A stretch of 64,000 nucleotides of DNA, taken from NCBI GenBank assembly GCA_001466705.2, contig LATX02000144.1:744001-808000 (forward strand), given 5' to 3'. A program made the position numbers and the translations under genes. How positions within the stretch are numbered: the first letter of the stretch is position 1; every line of letters starts with the position of its first letter. Shown here piece after piece: positions 1 through 12,379 of this stretch. This DNA comes from Moniliophthora roreri. Taxonomy: Eukaryota > Basidiomycota > Agaricomycetes > Agaricales > Marasmiaceae. Below the pieces are notes generated by a model. It had not been told where the DNA came from. It was given only the letters and a program-made list of their open reading frames with translations, and did no database searches.

Positions 1-95
1 AAGAACTATTATACCGTATACGAAAACAAATGTGATGCGAGTGTTCTAAATCATTTCAGAGGGGCATATTCGGTCATGAAATTCGTAAAAAAAAA

Positions 96-3000
96 TCAGC
101 TCTTCCGCTTTTTCTCCTTCTTCTCCTTCTTTTTACCCTTAGTTTCAGAATCATCTGCGACACTTGGTGAGGGACTATCGTTGGACCCCTCAGCACGACC
201 GTCGTCAGTAGATACTCGAGGGGAATCCCGCTTGAGGCCAGGAATGATGGATGACACGGAGCCTTGTCGACGTGTCGAAATCGAGATTCGTTTGGCTAGC
301 CTCTGGAAGTTCTGTGAAGAAATACGCTTTCGCTTCGGTTCCGATTCAGGGTCAGGTGTACCACTTCGTGGGGGAGTCGCTGTCTCTTCAAACGTTACGC
401 CGGGAGTGGGTGGGGATGCCGGGAAGGAGACATCAGCAGTCGGGAAAGCCACAGGTGATGATGTAGGGGAAGTAGGGGCTTCGAACACTTCAGTTTGCGG
501 GTCCACTGGTTTAACTGCAGTACCCCGAGGTTCCTCCTGCGATTCGGAGGACGGGAACGCAATAGGGGCAGGTTCGGAAGCAGTGGCCTCGTGCGATTTG
601 ACAGTGACCTTGTCCGCAGGTGGTGCAACCTCTTCACTCATGGAGGAGGCGGCAGCGTCACCTGGAGGGCCGACGACGGATTCCACACCAGACGCTTCGG
701 TAGGCGCTGTTGGAACCGTCGTAGTATCGTCCGAAACGACATTGTAGCCCGAAACCTCAGGCTTTGCAGAATGAATAGAGGCGGCTTGATCTTCAGTCGC
801 GGAGACTTGATCTGCCCACATTGAAGCGAAGAGACCATCTTGGGCAAGGAGTTCCTTGTGGTTTCCTTGTTCCACTATTTGGCCATCCTTGAGCACGAGA
901 ATGCTGTGGGAATTACGGTCAAACACTGAATTGAATTTCGAACGTAACACGTACATATCTGCGTTAGCAATAGTCTGTTGATGAGGATACTGTCAGAAAT
1001 GATTCGAAAAAACATAAATTTTACTTACCGACAGACGGTGGGCAATTGACAAGGAAGACCTGCCCATCATGAGATTCTGGAGGGCCTTCTGAATATCCTT
1101 CTCGGTTGAAGTATCAAGCGCACTAGTAGCTTCATCGAGAAGCAGGATGGGAGGATTTTTCAACAACGTCCGTGCAATCGATACCCTCTGTTTCTCTCCT
1201 CCGCTCAGTCGGACACCTCGTTCGCCAACTACAGTCTCATAACCTGACAGGTGATTCAATAATACATCAGGCGAAGCATGCCTGGCTCACGCACCGTCGG
1301 GGAAACTCATGATCCGGTCATGCATTTGTGCAGACTTTGCGGCAATCTCAACCTCTTCTTGAGATGCTCCGAATTTCCCATAACTGTGGGAGTTGAGCAA
1401 AACGGACCGTTAGCCGAGGAGGCACAAACTTACCCAATATTGTATGCGATCGTGGTGTTGAAGAGGACGGAATCCTGAGGGACAACACCAATTGCCTGTC
1501 TCAGACTCTTCTGCGTCACCTCCCTGCAATAACATCAGGATCTAGACTTGGGATATTGACTATGACCCACCGAATGTCCTTTCCGTCAATTAGAATGCGT
1601 CCTTGGCCTTCCGCAAGGTCATAGAAACGGAAAAGGAGACGAAGGATGGTAGACTTTCCAGATCCAGATTCTCCAACCAAAGCAACCGAACTGCCCTTGG
1701 GTACTTTGAACGACACACCGTTAAGGGCAGTAGTGCGACCGTCATAAGAAAAGCTGACATTGTCTGACAAGAACAATTGAATGAAAGCACGAGTTGTCTT
1801 GCGAAGTACTCACCGAATTCAATTTCTCCATCTTGCACAATCAAGTCAGGAGCATTGGGCAGGTCATTAATGTCCGTAGGTTCATTAAGCAACCTAAGCA
1901 ATTTTTCGGTATCGACCAGGGACTGGTTAACCGAGCGGTAGAGGTATCCGAGTTGATTCAACGGGGTGTACAACTGACCAGAGACTTGAGAATCGGACGG
2001 GACAGCGTAACGGCAATCGTACCTGAGCGAGATAGGTGATGAAAATGACAAAGTCACTGGGGTCAGACTGCTTAGACGTGACGCGGCGTGCTACGATGAT
2101 GGATCCGACCAGTAATCCAGCAGTCTACGGATGCTCTTGTCAGTATGGCTGTCTGGATGAGTGTGAGGAAGAAAACTGACAATAATGAAATTTTGGATCA
2201 AGTTCAAGATATTGAGGGAAACTAATTTGCAAACGTCAGATTGGGTTAAATGGCCGCAAACAGAGGCAACGTACTGATGACCCGGTATTCTAGAGTCTGA
2301 TACTGCTGGATAGCGTCTCTGTACCTGGCAGCTTCATGCTCTTCACCTCCAAAGTACTTGACCGTCTCATAGTTGAGAAGACAGTCGGTATGAATACCAC
2401 GAGTGATCTGGATGAAAATGAAGGCAAGGAACCTTTAGAACAATGCGATACGCACCACATCCCGCTCATTCATCTGACGCCTTATTCTTGTTCTCCACTG
2501 TGTAAGAACCACACTAGCAGACACTAAGCAACCCAGGTCAGCCGACTCATTGTAATAATCATAAATAATAACACTCACCGTATGCGAACATGACTACAAA
2601 GATGATCAAGGCGAGAGTCCATTCAAACTTGATGCAAAAAACAACCAAGGCGATAGCTATATCAATGAAGGTAGGTACAATGCTGAAGAGTATCAACTGC
2701 CGTCCTTTTTGCATCAATGGGATGAAGACAATCATTATTCAGACGACGCACCTCCAAGGTACGGTTAATGGCGGCACCGCGGTCCAAAACACGAAGGATT
2801 TCGCCAGTTTTCCGTCGGGTATGAAAAGAGAAAGAAAGATTGAGTAAATGATTAAAAGACAGCTCGGACATCTCTGATGCAAATAATGAATTCCTGCTGC
2901 AAAAGATCACGACTTTGCTCACCTCGGTCCGAGTACTGCATAACTGGGGCCCACAGAGCCTGTAAACGGAGGTGAACATGAGTATACAGCAACATTCATG

Positions 3001-4232
3001 TGACATTGCTTACATCTCGAAGGGCGGCTAGCCCACCACTGCCTTGAAGGAAACGCAACGCGACATAGATACCAAGCACTGGCCATACCGAGTAAGAAGA
3101 CCGGCCTTCGAATATTTTGACGAGCTCTCCAAGTGCAAAAGGCTGCGCAGCGTTCACAAGTCGCCCAATCAACAGAAGAAAAATACATATCAACTTCACA
3201 TGACATCAGCCTAGCTGAAATGAGAACGAAGGCGAACAGATGACTCACAGCCACCAGTTGTAACGGACGGCTCTTCTTGGGCCAGAGATAGGGTGAAAGC
3301 CTCTTAATCCTTCGCCAAATTTCACCCCAAGTAGGTTCAAGGGTTATCTCAGGTTTCTCCTCGGCCTAATTGAGAGACGATTAGAGTCAACCATTGTGAA
3401 GCTGATGCGCAGGACGAACCTTGTGCGATGGAGTAGGCGTCGGAGCTCGAGTCGATGGTACGGTCTGCGAGTAGGTTGATCGAGTGGACCGGAAGGTGCC
3501 ATACTTGTTGTGTTCGGATGTTGGCACGGCAAGTAAGCCGGTGGATGGTTGTGCGGGCTGTGGGTGTACTAATGATGGCGCAACAGCTTCTTCATCGACG
3601 TCCGACTCAACCGGGGAATAAATGACGCGAGGATTCGAGAGAACGAGTAATAAAGGCAAAAGTAAAACAAGGCGCAAGGCCGGGAATACTAAATGAAGTA
3701 AAGTTTGAATGGGAAGGGTAGAGAGTGACCCGGCTGTGAAATTACGGTCAAGACTGCATGAAACATAAGAAAATTGAGACCGACCTTGCCGAGCATCGAG
3801 AGCCAATAAAACAACCAGTGCGATATCTACAGCCGCTGACAGAGCTACAGCAAATTTAACCCTGCGGAGGCTCCAGATGTCATGGCCACGAATTTCCTTC
3901 CAAGATCCCAATGCAGCAAGTCCAGAGAATGCAATGAGACCCAACACCGCATTGATTTCGATGCCACTATGCGAAGGCCACTCTTTGCGTATGACGGCAA
4001 AAATAACAAAGGTCAAACCATCAAAGAAGTAGATGAAAGATGCCAACGATAAGAAGAGTAGGATGAAAGCTCTGCGGGGGACATGCTGAGCTACGACGAT
4101 CGGTGTAATGGGAGAAGGGGCTGGTGGTGGTGGTGGACGGAGAAGAAAAAGCGAGATAGCGATGCAGAGCACCGGCGCTGGCGATAGAAGTCTTAGGAGG
4201 AAAATAGGAAGGTTAAAGGTTGAGAAAACCAT
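96..4232 (-). CDS. HMT1: HMT1-like vacuolar heavy-metal ABC half-transporter (multi-exon)
   Basis: Predicted ATP-driven exporter of the ATM1/HMT1 half-transporter type, which in fungi moves phytochelatin- or glutathione-bound metals into the vacuole. The first exon (from 4232) encodes an N-terminal extra membrane domain with about five hydrophobic segments and a Ser/Thr/Pro linker ending near 3420. The six-helix ABC membrane domain is spread over short exons between about 3360 and 1800. The nucleotide-binding domain follows: Walker [10 protein letters not shown] (about 1650-1680), signature LSGGEKQR (about 1190-1215), Walker [13 protein letters not shown] (about 1110-1150) and the H-loop SIAHRLS. 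An intron near 904-951 joins NAD to IILVLKDGQ. The protein ends in a roughly 220-residue low-complexity tail rich in Pro, Ser, Thr and Glu, closing in a Lys-rich stretch, with stop TGA at 96-98. The domain order is seen directly; the substrate is inferred from the family. Exon borders are only partly resolved. Confidence 0.93.
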
Positions 4233-4479
4233 CCTCCTCGCTCTGCACCGTGCACGGTCCTCAACCTTGTGAAATCAAGAGAACCAAAAGGCAAAGTGCG
4301 TAGCCGACTTTTTCATTGTCTCTGTTGTTTCAAGTTATTTGGTTCTCTCGCTACGCCGATCCGGTCATCCATCAAATTCCTCATTTCCTCGTGGATTTCG
4401 CGTGTATCAAACCTCTTATCATGCATGTACTAGTACGTACAGAAAGCGAAAGGGTCCACCGTCTCTGTCAACCCGGTAT
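4233..4479. other. Short intergenic spacer upstream of the HMT1-like gene
   Basis: This 247-base gap separates the start of the ABC transporter from the stop of the next minus-strand gene. It must hold the ABC transporter promoter and the 3' end of its neighbour. I see no clear TATA box or metal-response element. Confidence 0.5.
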
Positions 4480-6100
4480 TCACCCCCTTTTCCACTTCAA
4501 TTCTCTCAACTCGTACATCCACTCGTTCGAATTCGAAGTCGCAGGGTCTACATAAACTATCTTTGCTCTCGGCGCATCCTCTCTATTATGGCCAACTTGA
4601 AGGTAATATGCTTCCCGAAGGTGTAACAAGAGATTACTCGCGTTGGTGATGGATAGAGATAGCGCCAGTACGACCGGGATTTGAGCCAACGCGAACTGGG
4701 TAGCAAGGTCATTAGAATCATGGATGAACCACAGACGGGAAGCACCCACATCTGCGGACAGCCAGAATACACAACACAAAAGGTAAACTGAAAACATTCT
4801 AAAAAGCCTGTCAGCTGACATACTGTTGGAGTTCGCTAGGGCACATACGCCACAAAGTTTGTCGTCGATTTTAGATAGACATCGATGAGCACTGCATTGC
4901 TTACCCTGGTACGGGGCGAAGCCAGGATCTCCACGCCTTTCGCAGCAATAAGCAAGAAGACCGCAACATTGTATACCAATATCGGAATCCAGTAATGCAA
5001 CATAAACTCGGGAGCACGTTGCATGGCACAGAACGGTACATCAGGGATGAATTCCGAACGGGCTACGGAAATGCCGTCAGCACTGTTAGTACATCCGCTA
5101 TGGCGGGACTCGGGAGGCATGCTCCATACCATGAATATCTCCGAAAGATTTCCCCAACATGACGTACACGGAAACAGCTTCCCCCAAGAACAGGAGTCCC
5201 AGGAAGCCTGTAACACGCTTGCTCCCATTATACATAACGAATATCCATAAAAGTAGCACCACTGTATACCGGTGAGAAGCAGCCACACGACCGACGGTAT
5301 ATGAACTGACTAACGTTCAGATGTCAAAACTGCTGTGCTGAATCCCATCGTTTCGAAACGAAACCAAAAATCGCCTGTATAATCTAAGTCACCAACGACG
5401 AGGGGGGAACGGGTGCACGCACAGCTTCACCTAGTACTGAGAATGATTTCTCAGCGCAAGGATTCAATAACGCACAACTGATAAAGCCATAAGCTTCTGT
5501 TCCAACAAAAGGAATTTAACGTACTGTATTGTTAATACCACGGCCGAAGAATGCAATAGCCTCAATACTGCGAGAAACCCTTAGTTGGCGCCATGGGAAT
5601 AGAAGCAACGCGACTAACACAACACAAATGAATCCAAAATAGCGATGCTGCGGCTGTTGGTAAGTGTATGTCAGAGATAGTACTCCGGAGACATACCACT
5701 AGGAAGAGCGCTTTGATGAAAGACCAGCTTTTCGTCTAAGAGTAGGCCTTAGCATTTCCATGCCTATGCGTTCAAAAACTATTACCCAGATTAGATCGAC
5801 CTGAGAAAAAGCTGGGTGAATCGCGAAACGGGACCACAGGATAGGTCGCGCACCTCTGCCCCGAAAGTGACAACTAGTTGTTCAATGCGGTGAGTTTCCT
5901 GGTTCTCAAGCGCCGACCCAAAGACGCACTATGGTCATAAAGAAGGATGGTGATAGCAGCCACTGAAACGTAGAAATCAGTCCCTTGATCCACAGAATAC
6001 GACCAAAAGATACCTTCGACTTACCTCCAGCGTATCTCGTCGAAAAGAAGGTCCCCACATAGTACTCAATTTTATTGACCAAGTCGAGCCAATCCGACAT
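4480..6100 (-). CDS. DUF6533 multi-pass membrane protein (multi-exon)
   Basis: A basidiomycete integral membrane protein of unknown function, recognised by the DUF6533 region at the N-terminus. From the start at 6100, splicing short introns with normal GT-AG ends brings together VAAITILLYDH, TFGAEVDLIW and KSWSFIKALFLV, the hallmark order of DUF6533 (a helix, a conserved Asp/Glu-Val-x-x-x-Trp segment, a second helix). Later exons carry more hydrophobic segments (about 5290-4836 and 4821-4600) and the usual C-terminal Leu-Leu-Leu-x-x-Arg-Glu-Ala-Tyr-Tyr-like motif. It ends with a short hydrophilic tail. The gene follows the small 6488-6778 gene on the same strand. No transport or enzymatic role can be assigned. 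Exon borders in the middle (about 5290-5700) are uncertain. Confidence 0.8.
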
Positions 6101-6487
6101 TTTCGACGATTTAAGAGAGCCTCTTGACTGGGGGCATCAGGGAAATAAGGAGATTCTTGCCAGTGTTATATATGGGAAACTCGAAAACCCGCCAGTCTGG
6201 GACTTGATGCACTGTCCACATGGTGCGAATGGGAGTCAGCCACAGAAGTGTATTAACTTTGAAAGATGCCGAAATAATTCCTTTGACTTGCGCGAGAAGA
6301 TGCTGAAGAAACGGCAATAACGATCTGACAGTCTGTTGTCAAGGAGGCACGAAGGCTCGAAAAGAATAACCATTCCATTCTCGTGCATGACGTCGAGAAA
6401 AATACTCTGTACAAGGCAAGACTACTGGAATTGGTATGGCAGGTCGTTTAGGAGGAAGAAATCGACGTACATGACAGACGACATTAT
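6101..6487. other. Spacer between two minus-strand genes
   Basis: About 390 bases with only short reading frames that show no recognisable protein. It probably holds the 3' untranslated region of the 6488-6778 gene and the promoter of the DUF6533 gene. Confidence 0.4.
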
Positions 6488-6778
6488 CTACGAATGCCCC
6501 TCCAGCCCTTTCAGAAATTCATCCAGAGCCGCTCGACATTCTTCCAGCGGTTCTGATACATCAACTTCCACAATTCCCCGGTCTTTTAGTCGAATGGCAG
6601 CACGGGCTTCGCGGGCAAACTCGTAGGATTTCTGCAAAGAGACCTCGTGCGGGTTGTTGGGATCGGCGTGTTCGCTTGTCGCGGGAAGCAATTCTGAGAA
6701 GTCTGTGGAGGAGACTCGCAATATAGCAAGATCCCTCAACACATTTTTGAGAGCAAATGGCTGAGTTTCTTTGGGCAT
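6488..6778 (-). CDS. Small conserved-looking protein of unknown function (96 aa)
   Basis: An uninterrupted 96-codon reading frame starting MPKETQPF and ending LEGHS. It is soluble and mostly helical in character, with a charged central part (REARAAIRLKDRG) and no signal peptide or membrane segment. The length, the coding-like composition and its position upstream of the DUF6533 gene support a real single-exon gene. I do not recognise the family and assign no function. The first Met is preceded by no in-frame extension that looks coding. Confidence 0.6.
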   Translation of the reverse strand: MPKETQPFALKNVLRDLAILRVSSTDFSELLPATSEHADPNNPHEVSLQKSYEFAREARAAIRLKDRGIVEVDVSEPLEECRAALDEFLKGLEGHS

Positions 6779-8538
6779 GATGGCAGAATAGAACGCAGTG
6801 CGCTACGTACGTGGCGACGCGAGTTGTCCAGGCGCCGGCATCAGTGATCAATTTACAATAATCACTGCCACTGACAGTCCGTTCTTGCATGATTCTGTAT
6901 CTTTCTGATCGGCTCAGCCTGGAAACTGTGTTTGGATGCCCGTTGGCCTTTGGATTGTGTCTCAAAGAACGGGTTCGAGATCACACATCTATCTTGATAG
7001 TTAACGTCGTAAGTTCTACACCCTCTCTAAACCTAAGCCAGATTCGAACTTCAATAGTTATCATCATACTCCCCAAAAGCGCCCAACGACCTACAAGTGT
7101 GCCCCGAGAAATCTATTCTGAAGTGAAGGGGTCTTACGACCTGAATAGAATCTATACGTATATTCACCTGGTGTCAGAATCCCGCCGATGACACTACCTC
7201 GCCCTATTTCTAGTGTTATGCCGAGTATACAGCATCACTGTGGACACAGCGCAACTCTCATAAAGAGAGACAAGATAATTGAGGCATCCAATTTCCCTGC
7301 GCGCAGTTTGGTGCGCCTAATGCCCCATTATAAAGAAATTCTGGTCTGGTCATCATGATTACTTCTGCTGCTCATTCTCTAAAGAGCTGATCCTGGATAC
7401 ATCTTCTCGATCTCCCGCAAATTCTCAATTAGCGGTGGGCAACTCATGAATTATATTTTCGAACAATCTCCCGGTCGTACGTCTAGCCCGCTTGCATCTT
7501 GCGTAACCAAAAAACTGCGGTAAGGTCGAATACGAGTTATACGTTCCTCTTTCATCGATTTCCCCTGACCTCCCCTGGCGCATGGACGTCTTCGCATTAC
7601 AGCACAGGCCTTGGATTTATAGCGTGGTGCTGTATCTGTGTTTCAAATACATGCTATTCAGAAACTGCCCTCAATCTCTTGTAACCAATCTTAGCCGTCA
7701 CCGAGATTTTACTGTTGCGCTGATTCAAGGTTTGGGGCCAAAGTTGACCAAAGTGACAAAACGCTTCTTAAACGTTAAGCTAGCTTTGCAATGTCTAAAC
7801 GACCATCCATAACGACTCTGCAGCTTGATGACATTTCAATGGTGCTAGCCATCGAATCTCGTTGTACCTTTATTGATAACAACTATACTAGAAATCGTAG
7901 GGCGGATTTTTTCATGCCGCCCTCAGAATTTTTATTTAGTCCACTTAGCGCTTATAGCCGCCCGATCGGTGGTGTCCTCAGCGCATTCTCAAACATCGGC
8001 TGGAAAATGAGCACTTTTTTTCGAGCCATCACCCTGCCACTCAGTCCTTGTCGTCTAACACTAGAATTAACCAACCTGGAACTTCAATGAGGTTGTGGGA
8101 AGAATAACATCACATTGTTTGCACCTAAATACAAATTCTGAGGGCGGCATGAAAAAATCCGCCCTACGATAATAGCTGGATGTTTTGCGATGTGGGCTCG
8201 GGACGGCTTTTGGATCTCTGCGGTAAGGCGGATACAGTAGGAGGTTTGCTACCTTTGCTTCGGAGTCAAATCGATTATCATAGATGCATACTAGATCCAT
8301 CATTCTGTCGCTTCCTTCCGCGCATGCGTCACAACATCGTTTACAAACAACACAACAAACAGCGGCTCGGGCAGCGGATTATATCAACTTTCGGTAACAT
8401 TGTTATATGCAGCATGATCCAATCCCAATAGCTGTTGTATATATATATTCTCTACTTTAAAATAAATGGTATGTCATGAGCAGTTTGTAAGTTTCTAAAT
8501 CGATGCACAAATCACCATTGATGGTCGTCCCTCGGGCG
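6779..8538. other. Intergenic region holding a MITE
   Basis: About 1.76 kb between the small protein gene and the 3' end of NAD kinase. Apart from the inverted-repeat element at 7900-8164, it has only short, unconvincing reading frames on both strands. Two of these contain the same peptide because they both read through the MITE ends. Confidence 0.5.
7900..8164. mobile_element. 265-bp MITE-like element with long perfect terminal inverted repeats
   Basis: The ends start GGGCGGATTTTTTCATGCCG and are perfect inverted copies for over 30 bp, then match for about 9 more after one mismatch. TA dinucleotides flank both ends (7898-7899 and 8165-8166), as for Tc1/mariner-type insertions. The palindrome extends outward to 7894 and 8170, so the exact boundary is ambiguous. 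The interior has no coding capacity, so it would depend on a transposase made elsewhere. Confidence 0.75.
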
Positions 8539-11340
8539 TCACTGATCGCTGTCACTTTCCGCATTACTATCTGACTCATCTTGTCCCCAGACTGCGAATG
8601 CCCTATGACCTCCACGGTCCACCGACCGTGTTCGCATATGGTTTCCTCCCCTAACTCCCCCGTATGATGCTGTCGGTGTCTTCACGTTGTCTAAGTCCTC
8701 TCTTTCCCTTGGAATTTTGCTCCGCCCACTCGTCCTGCCCTTCGCCGTATGCAAGTCATCTCTGGTACCGTGCTGCCCAAGACTTGTTGGTCCTATAGAA
8801 TCAGTCTCCGAGGAATTGCTCGAAGGCACCTCGAATTCCACTTTACGTGGGGACACGATCGGCGGAGGATGCGGCTGCGGACCTGCAAACCTATTTGGCG
8901 AGTCTATACCAGACCTCACGCCGGATCTTGACCTCGAACGTTTGTCGCGTCGGTGCATTGGGCTGGACAATGCCTTATGTATCCTGTCTTCCATGATCAA
9001 CTCCTGGGCCTTTTCCGCACCAACACTCTCATCTCGAGATGTTGGCGCGTTCTTCACTTGCACAGTTGTACCAACCTCTGGTGATGAGTCATCAATGTCG
9101 AACTTGTCATCCTCCTCGTCAGTGACCTCGTCCTCCTCTTCGTCTTCCAGGGTCAACTCGCCCACGGGAGTTTTAGCTTGTGAAGTAGACCGTTTCCTCC
9201 GCTTCTTCATATTCTTCTCCGGATCTTCCTCGACGACTACGAATGACTTTTGCCTTTCACGTTCATTCCATTTGAGTGTCCGTGAAATGGCGTGGAACCA
9301 GTCCGTCGACTGTTTATCGGCACAGACAGTTGGGAAGGGGTATTTCGACGCGGTGACTTTGATATGGTCACCCTCTGAGGAAAATGGATAAATGATAATC
9401 CTAGAGAACTAGAATTAGATACTCACGCTTGAGCTCGACGCGACCACGACCGTCGAAAGATGCCCATGCAGTACTTCTTGAATTGTAAGGGACGCAAATG
9501 CGCAGTTCCATGGAGTCAGGTAATAGCATCGGCCGGAAGGACAATGTATGAGGACATATTGGCGTTATCAAAATTGCTGGTATTTCGGGATGAACAAGGG
9601 AGCCTCCAGCTGAGAGCTAGAGGGTATTGAGGATCATCTACAGCACAGAAAAAATGTGATACGTACAGAGTACGCCGTGGAACCCGTGGGCGTTGACACC
9701 GTTAGTCCATCGGCCTGGACGGTTGTCATATGATGTTCATCACCTTATCAAATCACATAAACCAATCTCCACCAATATCACCAGGGAAAGCACTTACCGA
9801 AAAGCTCCAAAAGACTAACGTAGGGACTTGGTCCTCTGTCGACTACCAAATCGTTCAAAACTTCAAAAGTTTCCACTGGCCGCGTTGTGAAGCACATAAT
9901 TTCTTTGTCCTTGCACACCTTACCACCTTCGGTGGGTAGGGCACCTCCAGATCCTGCCCAGCCTCCTTCAAGTGCTTCCCAGCCACCTTTCTCCACATTT
10001 CTCATAAGAATCTCCCCAGTCTCTCCCTTTTTGACTGCCTTTCTCTGGTTATTCGGATGTGTCACCGCCCGATAGACGGTACACGTAAACCTCATACGAA
10101 GATTGATGCGTATCCCCGAGTCAAGAGCCGAGTCCATTACGGCTTGATGGTCAGCGAAGTCGAAATTGGTGAGGAAACCGAGAGAACCAAGTGCGAATGG
10201 TAACACGGGGGGAACTACGCGCTGGAAGAGCCACGAAGTGAAGAGAACGGTTCCGTCGCCTCCAAGCTGAGGAATACGTGTAAGAGCAGGTCTCAACAAA
10301 AGGAAAGGGCAAATACTCACAGTCACGACAAAATCGAATAAATGGGGACTCTGGCTACACATCGAACTAGTCCAATACCGGAGCTGGCCCTCGTCATTCA
10401 AACTGAAGTCTTCCTTGGAACCTGACGCCATAGATGTGAGTGAGTTGCTACTCGAAGTTCGTCGACGGGGGAACGGCAGGAAAAGCTCGGGATGATCGCG
10501 TTCAATACCTGCTGCATCAAATCTTCGGGAGTTACGAAGTTGGTGGTCCACATATCTGGGCTCCAGGGTGAGACAACTACGAGAACTGCATAGTGACCAG
10601 CACATACACAACAAGCCCTCGTTCCTGTCCATGTCGGGGTTTCAGCATCAGATAGAGGGCCAGCTCTTTCGTCAGCTTGATGAGTCTGTTGTCGCGAGCC
10701 TTTGTGATGATAAGAATGTTTTGGACGTTGGAAAGGATTCTCGCTCGACCTGTAAAAGAACGTTTCAGGACATACGGTACTTGAAAAGACATGAGAGCAT
10801 ACCGAGTTGCTTGCTCATTTCCCTGACCCCGACGGCAGTCTCTGCCAGCTGCCTCGTGAGATTGCTCCCAAAATCTGAGTCGTCCTCTACGCTGAATTCC
10901 GTCCCACTTATTGAGCTCGGTGAGCTTTGATTCGTCTCATTGCTCAACTCGGAGTTCGAGCCAGAAAGGATCCCATTTTGTTTATTCCTCAGCCAGTCCG
11001 TCAAAGAAGCACCCTTATCCAACTGACTATGCACAAAGCATGGTGAGTCCATAGGTCGGTGAGGCCGTTGAGCTGTATCAGGTGTTATCGTGGAGTCTCT
11101 TGTCATTGAGTGTGCTTGGGAGTGGCCGTTCGCCTTCCTGGTTTGAACGGGAGATGACTCTTCTACGATGACATCGGGATTCCAATCTGTCTGAGATTCG
11201 GACAGCTGAAGTGAAGATGGCCTGCTACCACGTCGGTAGATTGATGGACGAAGATTATCGGACATGACACCAGGAGTTGTTGGAGGAGTAGAGAAATTGT
11301 CGGTATCAGGAGATGTTGTACCCGAAGGTCTCAAGAGCAT
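8539..11340 (-). CDS. UTR1: NAD(+) kinase, Utr1-type (multi-exon)
   Basis: Phosphorylates NAD (or NADH) to NADP(H) with ATP, supplying cytosolic NADP. The start at 11340 opens a roughly 170-residue Ser/Pro-rich, probably disordered region. The catalytic part then begins with [19 protein letters not shown] (about 10740-10660). After an intron, the sequence FDFVVT joins LGGDGTVLF, giving the family's GGDGT motif (about 10255-10340). Next come [10 protein letters not shown] and the [12 protein letters not shown] motif (about 9800-9840), and then [15 protein letters not shown] (about 9675-9712), the substrate-binding loop. The last large exon (8539-9210 plus upstream) is a long acidic and Ser/Arg-rich tail that basidiomycete homologues often carry. 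All key motifs are intact, so this should be a working enzyme. Confidence 0.95.
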
Positions 11341-12370
11341 AACGAAGGAAATGAATGGGAAGGAAAATGGCGGAAAGTAGAGGTCGGTCGAGTTTCTAAG
11401 ATTATAAACTTTTCAGACGTGACTACTCTGTTTTTATCAACTATCACGGGGATCAGTAAAATAATTGGAACCGGGGTGTTGCGGCGCCGCTACGGCAAGT
11501 CGTCTGGACAACACAGGCTTGCGAACGTGCATCCATGCATCAAAACAGGTACCTTCATTATCACCATTTACGTGGCACTGATACACTGCGTAGTGAGAAG
11601 AGCCAATCCCACAAGGGCTGGAAATACAAGAACCAACGGGGAAGATCTGGCAGTTGCAACTCGTAACCATCCCACAAACCAATCATCTCCAGTTTCTCTA
11701 GGTCTAGAACCCATTTTTGCCGAATATCTAAAGCGAGCAAATAAGAGTGGTTCCCTGGTGGTAACGTCTAGACGGCCGTGAACCACTGAGAGCTGACGCG
11801 GCCTTCGGTTAACAACCGGCGAGAAATGAGGAAGGCTATGACAATGTGCTGCCATCTGGAGAGACAGGACTTTGCTTCGCATTTTCGGGAGGTGAATGGC
11901 TCGTCCCTAGAAATAGGCCAGATAGGGTGACACTGGGCAGTGAATCAAATCAGTGAATGTTCCTCATCAGCACCATCATCCAGCGCTCAGTGGACAGCAT
12001 GCGAAAAGATGGCAAAGATGAGATGCTGTGCTACTGATACTGATAGATCCATAACCCTCAATTACTCCGCTTACACTAAAAATCAAGATTTGGCGATCTC
12101 TTGCGATTCCTTTCCGCACTGGAGAGCGTGTAGAAAGAGGTGCAGTCGCCTCTTCTGACACGTTACCCCAAGTTCTGATGACACGTAATGTGTGGGTGGC
12201 TAGTTCACAGTAGAGTGCGAGCACTACGCTGGGGACCTCCAGCGCATGTAAAGTGAGTTGTTCTTTTAATGTATGGATCGTTTCCTCTGATGAATGAGCA
12301 ACAGTTAGCGACCTATCGATACTAGTACTGACTCTCCTTCCGATAAATCTAGAATGCTTCTTTTCGATTG
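11341..12370. other. Region upstream of NAD kinase, no recognised gene
   Basis: The NAD kinase promoter must lie in the first few hundred bases. A 132-codon minus-strand frame at 11976-12374 and a 104-codon one at 11568-11882 are uninterrupted, but neither resembles a family I know and their composition is not clearly coding. I see nothing else. Confidence 0.35.
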
Positions 12371-12379
12371 TCAATTCAG

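Noticed and set aside
76..747. Plus-strand 223-codon frame
   Set aside because: It is the shadow of the low-complexity C-terminal tail of the HMT1-like transporter on the opposite strand.
6111..6317. 68-codon minus-strand frame as an extra gene
   Set aside because: No recognisable family, no splice support, and it lies in the spacer directly upstream of the DUF6533 start.
7791..8303. Two short frames on opposite strands sharing the peptide RRADFFMPPSEF
   Set aside because: The shared peptide is just the MITE terminal repeat read from both ends, not homologous genes.
8687..9391. Plus-strand 234-codon Ser-rich frame
   Set aside because: Antisense shadow of the acidic, Ser-rich tail of NAD kinase.
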